Below, in pieces: positions 34,311 through 47,145 of a DNA stretch of 64,000 nt. How positions within the stretch are numbered: the first letter of the stretch is position 1; each line of letters starts with the position of its first letter. The DNA is from Halichoerus grypus (Eukaryota; Chordata; Mammalia; Carnivora; Phocidae). The position numbers and the translations under genes are program-made. The notes under the pieces were generated by a model. The model was not told where the DNA came from, did not search any database, and saw nothing but the letters and a program-made list of their open reading frames with translations. Where the stretch lies: NCBI RefSeq assembly GCF_964656455.1, contig NC_135721.1, positions 50,413,530 through 50,477,529 of the forward strand, in the 5' to 3' direction.

Positions 34311-34600
34311 ATAATAATAATAATATCTGATTGTCTCAGCACCATTTACTGAAAAAATTAGTCGTTTTTCCTCTTCTCTTTAGAGTCAACTTTGTTATGT
34401 ATCAAGTGTCTGGATATATGGGTGTCTGTTTCTGGGCTCTCTATTCAATTCTATTGATTAATTTTTCTGTCTTTCCATTAATATTTCACTTTCATAACTG
34501 CAGCTTTATATAAGTCTTGACAGCCAGCACGGCTAGTCTTTCCTCTATTGAAGATTGTTGGGGCTCCTTTTAGGCCCTTTGCATTTTCATGTACACTTTT

Positions 34601-34848
34601 TTGTTTTGTTTTTGAGTGGTTTTTTTTTAAGATTTATTTATTTATTTTAGAGAAAGAGAGAGAGAGAATGTGCGTGCATGAGACAGAGCAGGGGGAGGTG
34701 CAGAGGGAGAGGGAGAGAGAGAATCCTCAAGCAGACTCCTTGCTGATTGCAGAGCCCAATGCAGGGCTTGATCCCAGGACCCCAAGATCATGACCTGAGC
34801 AGAAATCAAGAGCTGGCTGCTTAACCAACTGAGCCATCCAGGCGCCCC
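34601..34848 (-). mobile_element. SINEC
   Basis: Reverse copy with T-rich leader. TSD ttcatgtacac / ttcatgtacat. Confidence 0.9.
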
Positions 34849-35020
34849 TTCATGTACATTTTAGAATCAGCTTGTCAAGTTCTCAAAAAGACTTATTGAC
34901 TTTGGGTTGGGATTGCATTGACTCAATAGATCAGTTTGATAAGTGAAACCTTTACAATACTGAGGCTTCCAATCCATAAACATGGTATATCCTTCCATTT
35001 AATCAGAAGTTCTTTAATTT

Positions 35021-35128
35021 TGGGGTGCCTGGCTGGCTCAGTAGGTAGAGGATGCAACTCTTAATCTCAGGGTTGTGAGTTCGAGCCCCATGTTGGAGGT
35101 GGAGCCTACTTAAAATTTTTAAAAAAGG
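35021..35128 (+). mobile_element. SINEC, older tRNA-like subtype
   Basis: Short form 'gggttgtgagttcgagccccatg'-like, with TSD tctttaattt on both sides. Confidence 0.85.
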
Positions 35129-35207
35129 TCTTTAATTTCTCACAATAATATTTTATGGCTTTATGTATTCATATAGTATATATATACATTATGATAGATG
35201 TATTTAA

Positions 35208-35315
35208 TATTCCTGATGCTTTTTTTTTAAGGAGATATTAGTTTATTGACTACACTGAAAGTGAGCAGCAGGCAGGACAAAAGAGGGGAGGCTGTCTGCT
35301 ATTCCTGATGCTTTT
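35208..35315 (-). pseudogene. 76-bp retroposed mRNA 3' end, parent unknown
   Basis: 35,224-35,299 is foreign to the surrounding L1 and lies between perfect 16-bp TSDs tattcctgatgctttt (35,208-35,223 and 35,300-35,315). On the minus strand it ends with AATAAA about 13 bases before an A-tail (caataaactaatatctcctt then A's), the hallmark of an L1-mobilised, severely 5'-truncated transcript. The body starts 'agcagacagcctcccctc'. I do not recognise the source gene. Confidence 0.75.
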
Positions 35316-35338
35316 GAAAATACTATATTTTTATTTAT

Positions 35339-35540
35339 TTATTTATTTTTAAAGATTTTATTTATTTATTTGACAGAGAGAGACACAGCAAGAGAGGGAA
35401 CACAAGCAGGGGGAGTGGGAGAGGGAGAAGTAGGCTCCCTGCGGAGCAGGGAGCCTGATGCAGGGCTCGATCCCAGGACCCCAGGATCATGACCTGAGTC
35501 GAAGGCAGACGCTTAACCAACTGAGCCACCCAGGCGCCCC
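35339..35540 (-). mobile_element. SINEC
   Basis: Reverse copy ending 'ctgagccacccaggcgcccc'. Confidence 0.95.
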
Positions 35541-35599
35541 TTTTCTTTTTTTTATTGTGGTGAAATACACGTAACATAAACTTTACCGTCTTAGTCATT

Positions 35600-35728
35600 T
35601 TTTTAAAGTAGGTCCCACGCCCAGCATGGAGCCCAAAACGGGGCCTGAACTCACAACCCTAAGATCAACACCTGAGCTGAGATCAAGAGTCAGATGCTTA
35701 ACTGACTGAGCCACCCAGGTGTCCCCCC
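35600..35728 (-). mobile_element. SINEC, older tRNA-like subtype
   Basis: Reverse short form ending 'gactgagccacccaggtgtc' plus C-run. Flanks cgtcttagtcat / catcttaaccat look like a decayed TSD. Confidence 0.8.
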
Positions 35729-35800
35729 CATCTTAACCATTTTTAAGGGTACAGTTCAGTGGTACTAATGCATTCATATTGTGTGGAACCATCACCATCA

Positions 35801-35820
35801 TCCATCTCCATAACTCTTTT
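35801..35820 (+). repeat. TSD of BTF3 retrocopy, left
   Basis: tccatctccataactctttt, identical to 36,677-36,696. Confidence 0.95.
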
Positions 35821-36676
<856 letters not shown>

Positions 36677-36696
36677 TCCATCTCCATAACTCTTTT
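36677..36696 (+). repeat. TSD of BTF3 retrocopy, right
   Basis: tccatctccataactctttt. L1 antisense sequence resumes directly after it. Confidence 0.95.
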
Positions 36697-37256
36697 CGTC
36701 TTGTAGAACGGAAACTCTCTACTTATTAAACAATAATTCCCCTTCTCCTCTCCCCCTAATCCTTGGCAACCACCATTATACTTTCTGTCTTTGTGATTTT
36801 GACTACTCTAAATATCTCATATAAGTGGAATCATACAGTATTTGTCATTTTGTGATTGGCTTATTTCACTTATATAATGCCCTCAAGGTTTGTCCAGGTT
36901 GTAGCATATGCAGAATGTCTTTCCTTTTTAAGGCTGAGTAATATTCCATTGTACATATCTATCACTTTTTGCTTATCCCTTCATCTGTTGATGGACACTT
37001 GGGTTGTTTCCATGTTTTAGCTACTGTGAGTAATGTTGCTATGAACATCGGTTTACAAATATCTCTTCAAGACCTTGCTTTCAATTCAATTGGGTATATA
37101 CCCAGAAGCAGAATTGCTCAGCCATATGGTAATTAAAAAATTTTTTTGAAAAACGACCATACTGTTTTCCACAGCAGCCATATCGGTTTACATTCCCACC
37201 AACTGTGCACAAGCGTTCCAATTTCTCCACATTCTTGTCACTATTTGTTGTTTTCT

Positions 37257-37443
37257 TTTTTTTTTTAAAGATTTTATTTATTTATTTGGGAGAGAGAGAG
37301 CGCACACACGAGCGGGGGAGGGTAGAGGGAGAAGCAGACTCCCTGCGGAGCGGGCAGCCCGATGCAGGACTTGATCCCAGGACCCTGGGATCACGACCTG
37401 AGCTGAAGGCAGATGCTTAACTGACTGAGCCACCCAGGCGTCC
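37257..37443 (-). mobile_element. SINEC
   Basis: TSD ctatttgttgttttct perfect (37,241-37,256 and 37,444-37,459). Confidence 0.95.
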
Positions 37444-38556
37444 CTATTTGTTGTTTTCTCTCTCTCTCTTTCTTTTTATTGTAGCCATCCTAATGGGTGT
37501 GAAGTAGAATCTCAATGCATTTTGACTTGTTTCCCTAATGCTTAGTGCTGTTGAGTATCTTTTCATGTGTTTATTGGCCATTCACATATAATTCTTTGAA
37601 AAAATGTCTAAGTCCTTTGCCCATTTTTGAATCAGGTTGTTTGTTTTTTGTTGTTGAGTTTTAGTTTTATATATATTCTGGGTATTAATCCTTTATCAGA
37701 CATATGATTTGTATATATTTTCTCCCATTCTGTGGGTTGCTTTTTTACTCTGTTGATAGTGTCTTTGGATGCACAAAATTTTTTAATCTTTATGAAATCC
37801 AATTTGTCTATTTTTCTCTTGTTACCTGTGCTTTTGGTGTCATATCCAAGAAATCATTGCCAAATCCAATGTCTTAAAGCTTTGTCATATGTTTTCTTCT
37901 AAAAGTTTTATTACTTTAGGTCTTACATTTAGGTCCTTGATCCATTTTGATTTAATTTTTGTATATGGTGTTAGGTAAGGGCCCAACTTCATCCTTTTGC
38001 ATTGTGGATATCCAGTTTTCACAGAATCATTTGTTGAAGATACTGTCCTTGCCCCATTGAATGATCTTGGCACCGTTGTCAAAAATCATTTGACCACATA
38101 TGGGAAGGTTTATTTCTAGACCCTCTATTATATTCCATTGGTCTATATGTTTGTGTTTATGCCAGTTTCACACTATTTTGATTACTGTAGCTTTGCAGTA
38201 AATTTTGAAATCAGTAAGTGAATCCTCCAGATTCTTATTCTTTTTTAAGGTTATTTTGGCTCTTTGGGATCCCTTAAGATTTCATATGAATTTTAGGATG
38301 TGTTTTTCTGTTTGTGCAAAAAACATCATTGGCATTTTGATTGCACTGATGTGTAGATCATTTTGGGTAGCATGACATTTTAACAATATGATGTCTTCCA
38401 ATCCATGAACATGAAAAATTTATTTATTTGAGTCTTCTTTAATTTCTTTCAGTAATGTTTCGTAGTTCTCATTATACAAATCTTTCACCTCCTTGGTTAA
38501 GTGAATTCCTAAGTATTTTGTTGTTTTTGATGCTATTGTAAATGGAACTGTTTTTT

Positions 38557-39415
38557 TTTTAATTTTTTATTGTTATGTTAATCACCATACATTACATCAT
38601 TAGTTTTAGATGTAGTGTTCCATGATTCATTGTTTGTGCATAACACCCAGTGCTCCATGCAGAACGTGCCTTCCTTAATACCCATCACCAGGCTAACCCA
38701 TCCTCCCACCCCATCCCCTCTAGAACCCCCAGTTTGTTTTTCAGAGTCCATCGTCTCTCATGGTTCGTCTCCCCCTCCGATTTCCCCCCCTTCATTCTTT
38801 CCCTCCTGCTATCTTCTTTTTTTTTTTTTCTTAACATATATTGCATTATTTGTTTCAGAGGTACAGATCTGAGATTCAACAGTCTTGCACAATTCACAGC
38901 GCTTACCAGAGCACATACCCTCCCCAGTGTCCATCACCCAGTCACCCCATCCCTCCCAACCCACCCCCCACTCCAGCAACCCTCAGTTTGTTTCCTGAGA
39001 TTAAGAATTTCTCATATCAGTGAGGTCATATGATACATGTCTTTCTCTGTTTGACTTATTTCGCTCAGCATAATACCCTCCAGTTCCATCCACGTCGTTG
39101 CAAATGGCAAGATCTCATTCCTTTTGATGGCTGCATAATATTCCATTGTATATATATACCACATCTTCTTTATCCATTCATCTGTCGATGGACATCTTGG
39201 CTCTTTCCACAGTTTGGCTATTGTGGACATTGCTGCTATAAACATCAGGGTGCACATACCCCTTCGGATCCCTACATTTGTATCTTTGGGGTAAATACCC
39301 AGTAGTGCAATTGCTGGATCATATGGTAGCTCTATTTTCAACTTTTTGAGGAACCTCCATACTGTTTTCCAGAGTGGCTGCACCAGCTTGCATTCCCACC
39401 AACAATGTAGGAGGG
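38557..39415 (-). mobile_element. Young carnivore L1, 5'-truncated
   Basis: Reverse-oriented insertion of about 860 bp: T-run, 3' UTR and the C-terminal part of ORF2. Perfect 19-bp TSDs gtaaatggaactgtttttt lie at 38,538-38,556 and 39,416-39,434. The ORF2 frame (39,415 to 39,012) is still open, with motifs such as [14 protein letters not shown] and WIKKMWYIYTMEYYAAIK. It has no reverse transcriptase domain, so it is dead. Confidence 0.95.
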
Positions 39416-39547
39416 GTAAATGGAACTGTTTTTTATAATTTCCTTTACAGTTCATTTGTTGTTTATATATAGAAACGCAGTTGATTTTTGTGTGTTGACT
39501 TTGTATCCTGCTACTTTGCTGAATTCATTTACAGAAGAAAAATTTTT

Positions 39548-39752
39548 TGTTTTTTAAAGATTTATTTATTTTAGAAAGAGAGAGAGAGAGTGCACATGAG
39601 TCAGGGGAGGGGTAGAGGGAGAGAATCTTTCAAGCAGACTCTCCACTGAGCCAGAAGCCCCATGTGGGGCTCGATCCCATGACCCATGAGACAATGACCT
39701 GAGCTGAAATCAAGAGTCAGACACTCAACCAACTGCACCACCTAGGCGCCCC
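39548..39752 (-). mobile_element. SINEC, older
   Basis: Reverse copy, flanks agaaaaatttttt / agaaaaatctta. Confidence 0.85.
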
Positions 39753-40220
39753 TAGAAAAATCTTAAGTTAAACTTTTCATAATTGTAGATTCATATGTAG
39801 TTGTAAGAAATAATACTGAGAGGTCCCCTGTGTTCCTTATCTAGTTTTTCCTAATGGTGACATCTTGTAGAACTATTGTACAACATCACAACCAGGATAT
39901 TGACATTGATACAATCTAAACACAGAGCATTTCCATTACTACAAGGATCCCTCCTATTACACTTTTATACCCAAATCCATTTCTGTCTTGCATTCAGCTC
40001 TTCCATAACCTGGGGTAATCACTAATTTGCTCAATATTTCTACATTTTGTCAGTTTAAGAACGTTATATAAATGGAATCAGATGGTATGTTATCTTTTGC
40101 AATTGGCTTTTTTCATTTAGCTTAAGTGTCTGGAGATCCCCCTAGACTGTTACATGTACCAATAATTCAGTCCTTTTTATTGCTGAAGAGTGTTCCATAG
40201 TATGGATGTACCACAGTTTA

Positions 40221-40323
40221 ACATTTTTTTAAAAAGTAATCTCTACAACCAACATGGGACTTGAACTCAGCACCCTGAGATCAAGAGTCATATGCTCTAC
40301 CAATTGAGCCAGCTAGGCGCCCC
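40221..40323 (-). mobile_element. SINEC, older tRNA-like subtype
   Basis: Reverse short form. Decayed TSD ggatgtaccacagttta / ggacatactacagttta. Confidence 0.85.
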
Positions 40324-40784
40324 TGGACATACTACAGTTTAAATATTCACCCTTTGAAGAACATATAGGCTGATTCCAGTCTTTGGTTATTACAAATACA
40401 GCTTCGTGGAACATTGGTGCATATGTTTTTGTGTAAACAAAAGCTTTCATTTCTCTAGGACAAATAAATGTCCAAGTGCTATTGGGGTCGTATGGTAAAT
40501 GCATGGTTAAATTTATAAGAAACTGCCAAATTGTTTTTCAGAGTGACTATGCCATTTTACATTCCTACCAGCAAAATATGAGTGATCCAGCTTCTCAGCA
40601 TCCTTGCCAGTAATTGGGGTTTTCACTATTTTTTAATTTTAACCATTCTGATAATTGTATAGTGATAACTCACTGTGGTTTTAATTTGCACTTCTTTTAT
40701 GACTAATGATGCCAAACATTTATTTCATGTGCTTACTTGCTATCTGTATTATCCTATTTGTTGAAATGCTTCAGGGTGTCTTTT

Positions 40785-40810
40785 GCCTTCTTTCTTTCTT
40801 TCTTTCTTTC

Positions 40811-40843
<33 letters not shown>

Positions 40844-41008
40844 AGAGATCAGTTTGGGGGGGAGAGGTAGAGGAAGAGGGAGAATCTTAAGCAGGCTCCC
40901 TGCTCAGTGTGGAGCTTGATGTGGGACTCAATCTCACGACCCTGTGATCATGACCCGAGCCGAAATCAAGAGTCAGATGCTTAACCAACTGAGTAATCCA
41001 GGTATTCC
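40785..41008 (-). mobile_element. SINEC with (TTTC)n and (GA)n expansions
   Basis: Tail replaced by a TTTC repeat (40,789-40,810), followed by a GA run (40,817-40,848). Confidence 0.85.
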
Positions 41009-41085
41009 TCTGTTGCCCATTTTCTAATTTGATTGGTTTTTCTTTATTAATTATTTGTTAACTGTTGTTTAACTCATTTATTTTT

Positions 41086-41271
41086 AATACTTTATTTATT
41101 TATTTGACAGAGAGATAGAGAGCACAAGCAGGGAGTGAGGCAGGCAGAGGGAGAGGGAGAAACAGGCTCTCCGCTGAGCAGGGAGCCCTATGCAGGACTC
41201 CATCCCAGAACTCTGGGATCACGACCTGAGCCAAAGGCAGCAGCTTAACCAACTGAGCCACCAGGTGCCCC
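41086..41271 (-). mobile_element. SINEC
   Basis: Flanks ttaactcatttattttt / ttaactcatatttttg. Confidence 0.9.
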
Positions 41272-42408
41272 ATTAACTCATATTTTTGCCAGTGGGTATG
41301 CAATTTCTTTAACACCATTTGTTGAAACAGCTATCTTTCCTCCATTGAATTGCTTTTGTGTTTTTGTAAAAAATCAGTTGGGCATATTTGTGTAGGTATC
41401 TATCTGGGTTCTCTATTCTGTGCCATTAATCTATGTGTCTATCCTTCTACCAACACCACAGTCTCGATTACTATGGCTATATACAGTAACTCCTAAAATC
41501 AGATAGCCTGACTTCCCCCATTGTATTCTTCTTCAAAATTGTTCTAGCTCTTCTAGTTACTTTGTTTTTCCATATAAACTTTAGAATAATGCTGTTTATA
41601 TCTACAAAAATATTATGGAGATTTTGATAACAATTGCATTAAACCTATATTTCAATTTGGGGAAAATCAACATCTTCACTACGTAGAATCTTCTAATCAC
41701 AGAATTTCTCTCCAAAGAAGTATTTAGATCATCCTTGATTTCTTTCATCAGTGTTTTCAGCATACAAGTTCTGTATCTTTTTTTTGTTAGAAGCACACAC
41801 AAGTGTTTCATATTTTTGGAGCAACCTTAAACGGTATTGTATTTTAAGTTTTGGTATCCATGTGTTCACTGATAGCATTCAGAAATACAATTAATTTTTG
41901 TATGTTTTTCCTTTATACCGCAACGTTGCCGAACTTTTGTATTAGTTCTAGTTTTTCTGTTGATTCCTTGAGATTTTCTATGAAGACAATTATGTCATAT
42001 GCAAACAGGGACAGTTTTATTTCTTCTTCGTTGATCTGTATGCCTTTTATTTTCTGCAATAATTGCCAGCACTGTTCTTGTTCCCAATCTTACAGAGAAA
42101 GCATTCAGTTTTTCACCATTAAGTATGATTTTATCTGTAGGCTCTTATAGATGCTCTTTACCATGTTGAGAAAGTTCTCCTCTCTTCCTATTTTTTGAGA
42201 GTTTTTATTTATGAATGGATGTTAAATTTTGTCAAATGCTTTTTCTACATTGATTAATATGACCATGTGGTTTTTCTTCTTTACCTTGTTAATATGGTGA
42301 ATTAGTCTGATTAATTTTCAGATGCTAAACCAGCCTTACATCCCTAGAATAAGCCCCATTTGGTTAAGGTATATAATTCTTTTTATGTCTTGCTTAATTC
42401 TATTTTCT

Positions 42409-42607
42409 TTTTTTTTTTTTAAGATTTTATTTATTTATTTGATAGAGAGAGACACAGTGAGAGAGGGAACACAAGCAGGGGGAGTGGCAGAGGGGGAAGC
42501 AGTCTTCCTGCCAAGCAGGGAACCCGATGTGGGGCTTGATCCCAGGACCCTGGGACCATGACCTGAGCTGAAGGCAGACGCTTAATGACTGAGCCACTCA
42601 GGCACTC
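42409..42607 (-). mobile_element. SINEC
   Basis: TSD cttaattctattttct perfect (42,393-42,408 and 42,608-42,623). Confidence 0.95.
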
Positions 42608-42720
42608 CTTAATTCTATTTTCTAATATTTTGTTAAGGATTTTGTATCTATACTTTTGAGAGTTACCAGTCTATACTTTTTTTATATTTGTCTAGTTTTG
42701 GTATCAGTAATATTAGCTTC

Positions 42721-44190
42721 ATAAAATGAATTAGAGGGGAAATAAAACACATGATAATCTCAACTGATGCAGAAAAAATACTTGACAAAATTCAACATCC
42801 TTTCCTGATAAAAAACACTCAACAACTAAATAGACTGGAAGAGTTAAAATTGTTAAAATGTTAATAATTCTCCCCTCCCCCATTCTCTCTCTCTCAAAAT
42901 AATTAAGTAAAATGTCAATAATTCCCAAAGTGATCTACACATTCAGTGCACAGGCAACAAAAGAAAAAACATAGATTGGACTTTATCAAAATTAAAAACT
43001 TTTGTGCATCAAAGGACAGTATGAACAAAGTAAAAAGGTAACCCACAGAAGGGGAGAAAATATTTGCAAATTGTGTATCTGATAAGGTATTAATATCCAG
43101 AATATATAAAGAGCTCCTACAACTCAAAAACAAAACACCTAATTAAAACAATGGGCTAAAGACATAAATAGACATTTCTTCAAAGAAGAATACAGGTGAC
43201 CAATAAGCACCGGACATTAGGAAAACACAAACCAAGTAAGATACACTTTTTATGCATTAGGATAGCCATTATAAAAAAACAAAAACTAAAACACCCTGAA
43301 AATAAGAAGTGTTGGTGAGGATGTGGAAAAATTGGAACATCTGTGCATTGCTGGTGGGAATGGTACAGTCACTGTGAAAAATAATATGGCATTTCCTCAA
43401 GAAAGTAAACAGAATTGCCATATGATCTAGCAATCCCAATTCTAGGTACATACCCAAAAGAACTGAAAGCAAAGACTTGAACAGGTATTTGTACACTATG
43501 GTTCGTAGCAGCATTGTTCACAAGAGCCAAATGGTAAAAACCCAAACATTACCCTCAGGTAAATGGATAAGCAAAATACGGTATATACATACAATGGAAT
43601 TTCATTCAGCCTTTAAAAAGCATGAAATTCTGATATATGCTACAACATAGATGAATCTTAAAGACATTATGCTAAGTGAAATAAGCCAGCCACGAAAGGG
43701 CAAAAATTGTATGATTCCACTTACATGAGGAACCTAAAGTAGTCAATTCATAGAGAAGGAAAGTCAGAAGAGTGGTTATCTGGGGCTATGGAGAGTGAGG
43801 AATGGGTAGTTATTGCTTAATAGGTACTGAATTTCAGTTTGGGAGATGGAAAAGTTCTGGGAATGGATGGTGGTGATGGTTGCACAATAATGTGAATGTG
43901 CTTGATGCCACTGAACTGTACACTTAAAAATGTTTAAAATGGTAAATTTCAGGGCTCCTGAGTGGCTCAGTTGTTAAGTGTCTGCCTTTGGCTCAGGTCA
44001 TGATCCCAGGGTCCTGGGATCGAGCCCCGCATCGGGCTCCCTGCTCCGCGGGAAGGCTGCTTCTCCCTCTCCCACTCCCCCTGCTTATGTTCCCTCTCTC
44101 GCTGTGTCTCTCTCTGTCAAATAAATAAATAAAATCTTTAAAAAAAATAAAATGGTAAATTTCATGTTATGTACATATAATAAAAAAGTC
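42721..44190 (+). mobile_element. L1 ORF2 end and 3' UTR, sense
   Basis: 'aacatccagaatata'-type ORF2 text, 'aatatttgcaaattgtgtat', 'tcattgctggtgggaatgg'-type text, 'ctaagtgaaataagccagcc' and a final 'tgaactgtacacttaaaaat'. It lies 5'-to-5' against the antisense L1 on its left. Confidence 0.8.
43952..44148 (+). mobile_element. SINEC, young-looking
   Basis: Near-consensus. TSD aaaatggtaaatttca perfect (43,936-43,951 and 44,149-44,164). Confidence 0.95.
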
Positions 44191-44597
44191 GAACACACAA
44201 TTTCACATACAAAGTCATATACTCAAAGATATTTTTTTTCCCTCTAGCGGATTACTTAACATGAAGTAACCAGATGAGAATAATTGCTTGGCCATGTCTC
44301 AAAACTAGCTTTCCCTCTGATCAACAGTTCTTGGGATGCCCGCTCTGACTTCCTGCCCAAGGATCCATCTCACCCGTGACCTCAACAATTAGTAGTTGTC
44401 ATTCAAGGCAGTCAGCTGACGGCAGCCACCACGAAGTCCACAAGGCTGGCATAAAGGTCTGCAGTGCACCACAATATATACTCTATCCAGACTCACAAAG
44501 CAATGAAGGGAAAGGAGGAAGACCCTACAGGAGTTTAAAAACTTACATCGGTCTCTACATCCAACTCTAACACAGGCATAATCCAAGCTAGATAAAG
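44191..44597. other. Unassigned sequence
   Basis: Short overlapping frames on both strands, no recognisable gene or family. Confidence 0.4.
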
Positions 44598-44793
44598 CAG
44601 AGGCTCTCAAACTTCAGCGTACACCTGAGTCATCTGAAAGGTCTGTTAAAACACAGGTTGCTGCCCATCCTACTCCCCAAGAGTAGGTTCTCATCCTGTA
44701 GGTCTGGGATGGGGCCCCCAAATTTGCAATTCCAGCAAGTTCCCAGACAATGCTGCCAACTGCTGGCACGGGGATCACGCTTGAGAACCACTG
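44598..44793 (+). mobile_element. MER5A (hAT-Charlie MITE)
   Basis: Almost full-length. It starts cagaggctctcaaacttcag and ends ttgagaaccactg, its terminal inverted repeats. The interior 'aggtctgggatggggccccc' and 'aagttcccagacaatgctgc' fits MER5A. Confidence 0.8.
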
Positions 44794-45867
44794 AAGGGCA
44801 CATTCAGAAGCATAATTCTATCTGACCCCAAAGAAGGATCAAAGGGAGCAAGGAGAAATGTGAAGGGTGCTAAGCTGCCATTCTCCCCACCCCTCGCCCC
44901 TGTATTGTCATTTCTTAAATAAATACATTTTTTTCTAAACATTCAGCAAAATTGAAACGTAAACACCCAACTAGACACTGAACTTTATGGACGAAAAAAG
45001 TATCTATTCATAGTGACAGTTCAGTACCACCCATTATTTAGGATTTAGAAAGACATTTTCCATTGTCCTCTTTTTCTCTGTTTTCCTTGAGCTGGTTTGG
45101 GAACTTTAGAAAAAAAAAAATTTGTGTGTGTGGTGAAAAGCTTTACTAGAGTCTTTAAGGTCTGTGATTCTATGAAAAAGCAACAAACAGCAAGCAATTG
45201 AGAGGGCAGAACCATAGCTGCATCCGAGCCAGGGGGAGGGTAGCACTGCCAGGGAGAGGAGAGGACCAGGGAGCTTCTCACAGGCAGCAGTCATCTGGTC
45301 CCCAATGAAAGCATTTCAATGAGGCAACAAAGAAACTCAGGACTTATTACAAAACACAGCACAGCCTCTGATTCCTCACCTGAACACAATTACTTGTCTA
45401 AACAGAGTCTGGCTGGACCCTCTGATCCTATCAAAGCTCATGGGTGTTATTTTTTTAATGGTTTGCCTTGAAGCTTTCATAAGAAATTCTCATGGAATAT
45501 TCTGCAGGGGTAAGAGAAGGGTGAAGGGGAAAGTCTTGTTACGTGATGCTGGGCTGGCTAATATGGACTTACGATGCTGAAATGAATAGGCAGTAATTTT
45601 TCATGTTTACTCCCTAAAACTGCCACCATGAAACAAACCACCCTGAAAATATGTTTAGTGCCTCGGTTAAGGAAAAGTGGTAACAGTGTAAAATTAATTA
45701 GAATGATATGATCCCCATATTTTCATAGGCATCTTCCCCAAGAACATAGCTAAGATTTTACTTTCCACCGATGGCAAGCGTCACAAACTCAGATACCTAC
45801 AGGGAACCAGCCAGTAACTTACGATAGTTGAATAATATATATTGATAATTGAATATAACAAATTATT
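44794..45867. other. Unassigned sequence
   Basis: Moderate GC at 45,180-45,300 with an in-frame stretch on the minus strand (45,045-45,281), but no motif. An A-run lies at about 45,109-45,120. Nothing else recognised. Confidence 0.4.
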
Positions 45868-45982
45868 TTTTTTAACTTTTTAAAGATTTTATTTATTTAT
45901 TTATTTGAGAGAGAGAGAGCATGAGCAGGGGGGAGAGGTAGAGGGAGAAGCAGACTCCCCGCTGAGCCACCCAGGCGCCCTG
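45868..45982 (-). mobile_element. SINEC with internal deletion
   Basis: Reverse copy in which 'ccccgctgag' joins 'ccacccaggcgccc'; the ~75 bp between two ctgag copies is gone. TSD aacaaattatt on both sides. Confidence 0.9.
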
Positions 45983-45998
45983 CAATAAACAAATTATT

Positions 45999-46602
45999 AA
46001 ATTCATGTCTTGTCCTTTCACCATGTCACAAAAATGTCCAGTGTTAACCTAAACTATTTATTATTCCAGGAGCATTATCTATCATCAAGCTAATATATTT
46101 TTAACCTATTTTCATTAAATTTTGACAGACTTTTCTAACACACATAAATGAGTCATTTGATACTGGCCTTTTCATGGGTGACAAATCCAAAAGTTCTTCG
46201 ACCCATTAAAATTTTCAGACACCAAGATATTTCTGTGTGATACTATCTATATATAGGTTTTCACGAGCTTAAATTGAAAATGCCATAAATACTTTAAATT
46301 TGAAATGTAATCTGCCTGTAAGTTCGCAGTCATATATTCAAGATGCTATGAGATAGTATTTCCAATAATATTGACATTTTTTTACATTTCTTTCCGTTTG
46401 AGGTACATAATTTCTGCTCTACTCAAAAGGCATTGCTTTAGGAACTTACCATCTATATAAGGTATTGATACCCAGGAATTTTTTTTTTTTACCAAATAAA
46501 TAAATACATATCATAGTGGCATCCTTATTTAATTCCCATCAAAACCAAACCTTATTATATCTTTTCTAAATACTAGTCATGGTGCTATGTGGAGTTGGTT
46601 TT
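45999..46602. other. Unassigned AT-rich sequence
   Basis: No gene or repeat family recognised. Confidence 0.4.
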
Positions 46603-46616
46603 AAAATGACATCTTA

Positions 46617-46801
46617 GGGATGCCTGGGTGGCTCAGTCAGTTAAGTGTGTGCCTTCAGCTCAGGTCATGATCTCAGGGTCCTGGGATGGAGTCCTGGATC
46701 CAGAGTCCTGCTCAGTGGGGAGTCTGCTTCTCCCTCTACCCCTCCTCCCGGCTCCTGTGTGTTCCCGCTCTCAAATAAATAAATAAAATCTTAAAAAAAA
46801 A
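46617..46801 (+). mobile_element. SINEC
   Basis: TSD aaaatgacatctta / aaaatggcatctta. Confidence 0.95.
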
Positions 46802-46829
46802 AAAATGGCATCTTAATTTGCATTCTTTT

Positions 46830-47052
46830 TTTTTTTTAAAGATTTTATCCATTTATTTGACAGAGAGAGACACAGCTAGAGAGGGAACACAAGCCGGGGG
46901 AGTGGGAGAGGGAGAAGCAGGCTTCCCGCCTAGCAGGGAGCCCGATGCGGGGCTCAATCCCAGGCTTGATCCCAGGACCCGGGGATCAGGACCCCGGGAT
47001 CAGGACCTGAGCCAAAGGCAGACGCCTAATGACTGAGCCACCCAGGCGCCCC
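46830..47052 (-). mobile_element. SINEC with two internal ~15-bp duplications
   Basis: TSD taatttgcattctttt perfect (46,814-46,829 and 47,053-47,068). Duplicated units lie at 46,951-47,007 ('ctcaatcccagg/cttgatcccagg' and 'gacccggggatcag/gaccccgggatcag'). Confidence 0.95.
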
Positions 47053-47120
47053 TAATTTGCATTCTTTTGACACAAACACACTTTGTTTGCATACTAAAAC
47101 ATGGGAATATTCTTTACTTA

Positions 47121-47145
47121 CACACACACACACACACACACACAA
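47121..47145 (+). repeat. (CA)n microsatellite
   Basis: About 12 uninterrupted CA units. Confidence 0.9.

Larger units (their letters stand above)
32361..35338 (-). mobile_element. Old L1 (L1M type), antisense, interrupted
   Basis: Antisense ORF2/3' text recurs between SINECs: 'ttcattttatggagatagcc', 'gtctggatatatgggtgtct', 'gatgaacagaatactttgat', 'gcatttcatgtacattttag' and 'ccaatccataaacatggtat'. Confidence 0.7.
39753..42720 (-). mobile_element. L1, antisense, second element
   Basis: A new antisense L1 3' end begins near 39,780 ('acaaccaggatattgacattg'). ORF2 follows ('gttgaaacagctatctttcc', 'ttttgtcaaatgctttttct', 'taaaccagccttacatccct') and stops abruptly at about 42,720, where a sense L1 begins. 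Confidence 0.75.

Noticed and set aside
39012..39455. 147-codon minus-strand frame as a host gene
   Set aside because: It is the C-terminal end of L1 ORF2 in a truncated L1; its first codons lie in flanking sequence.
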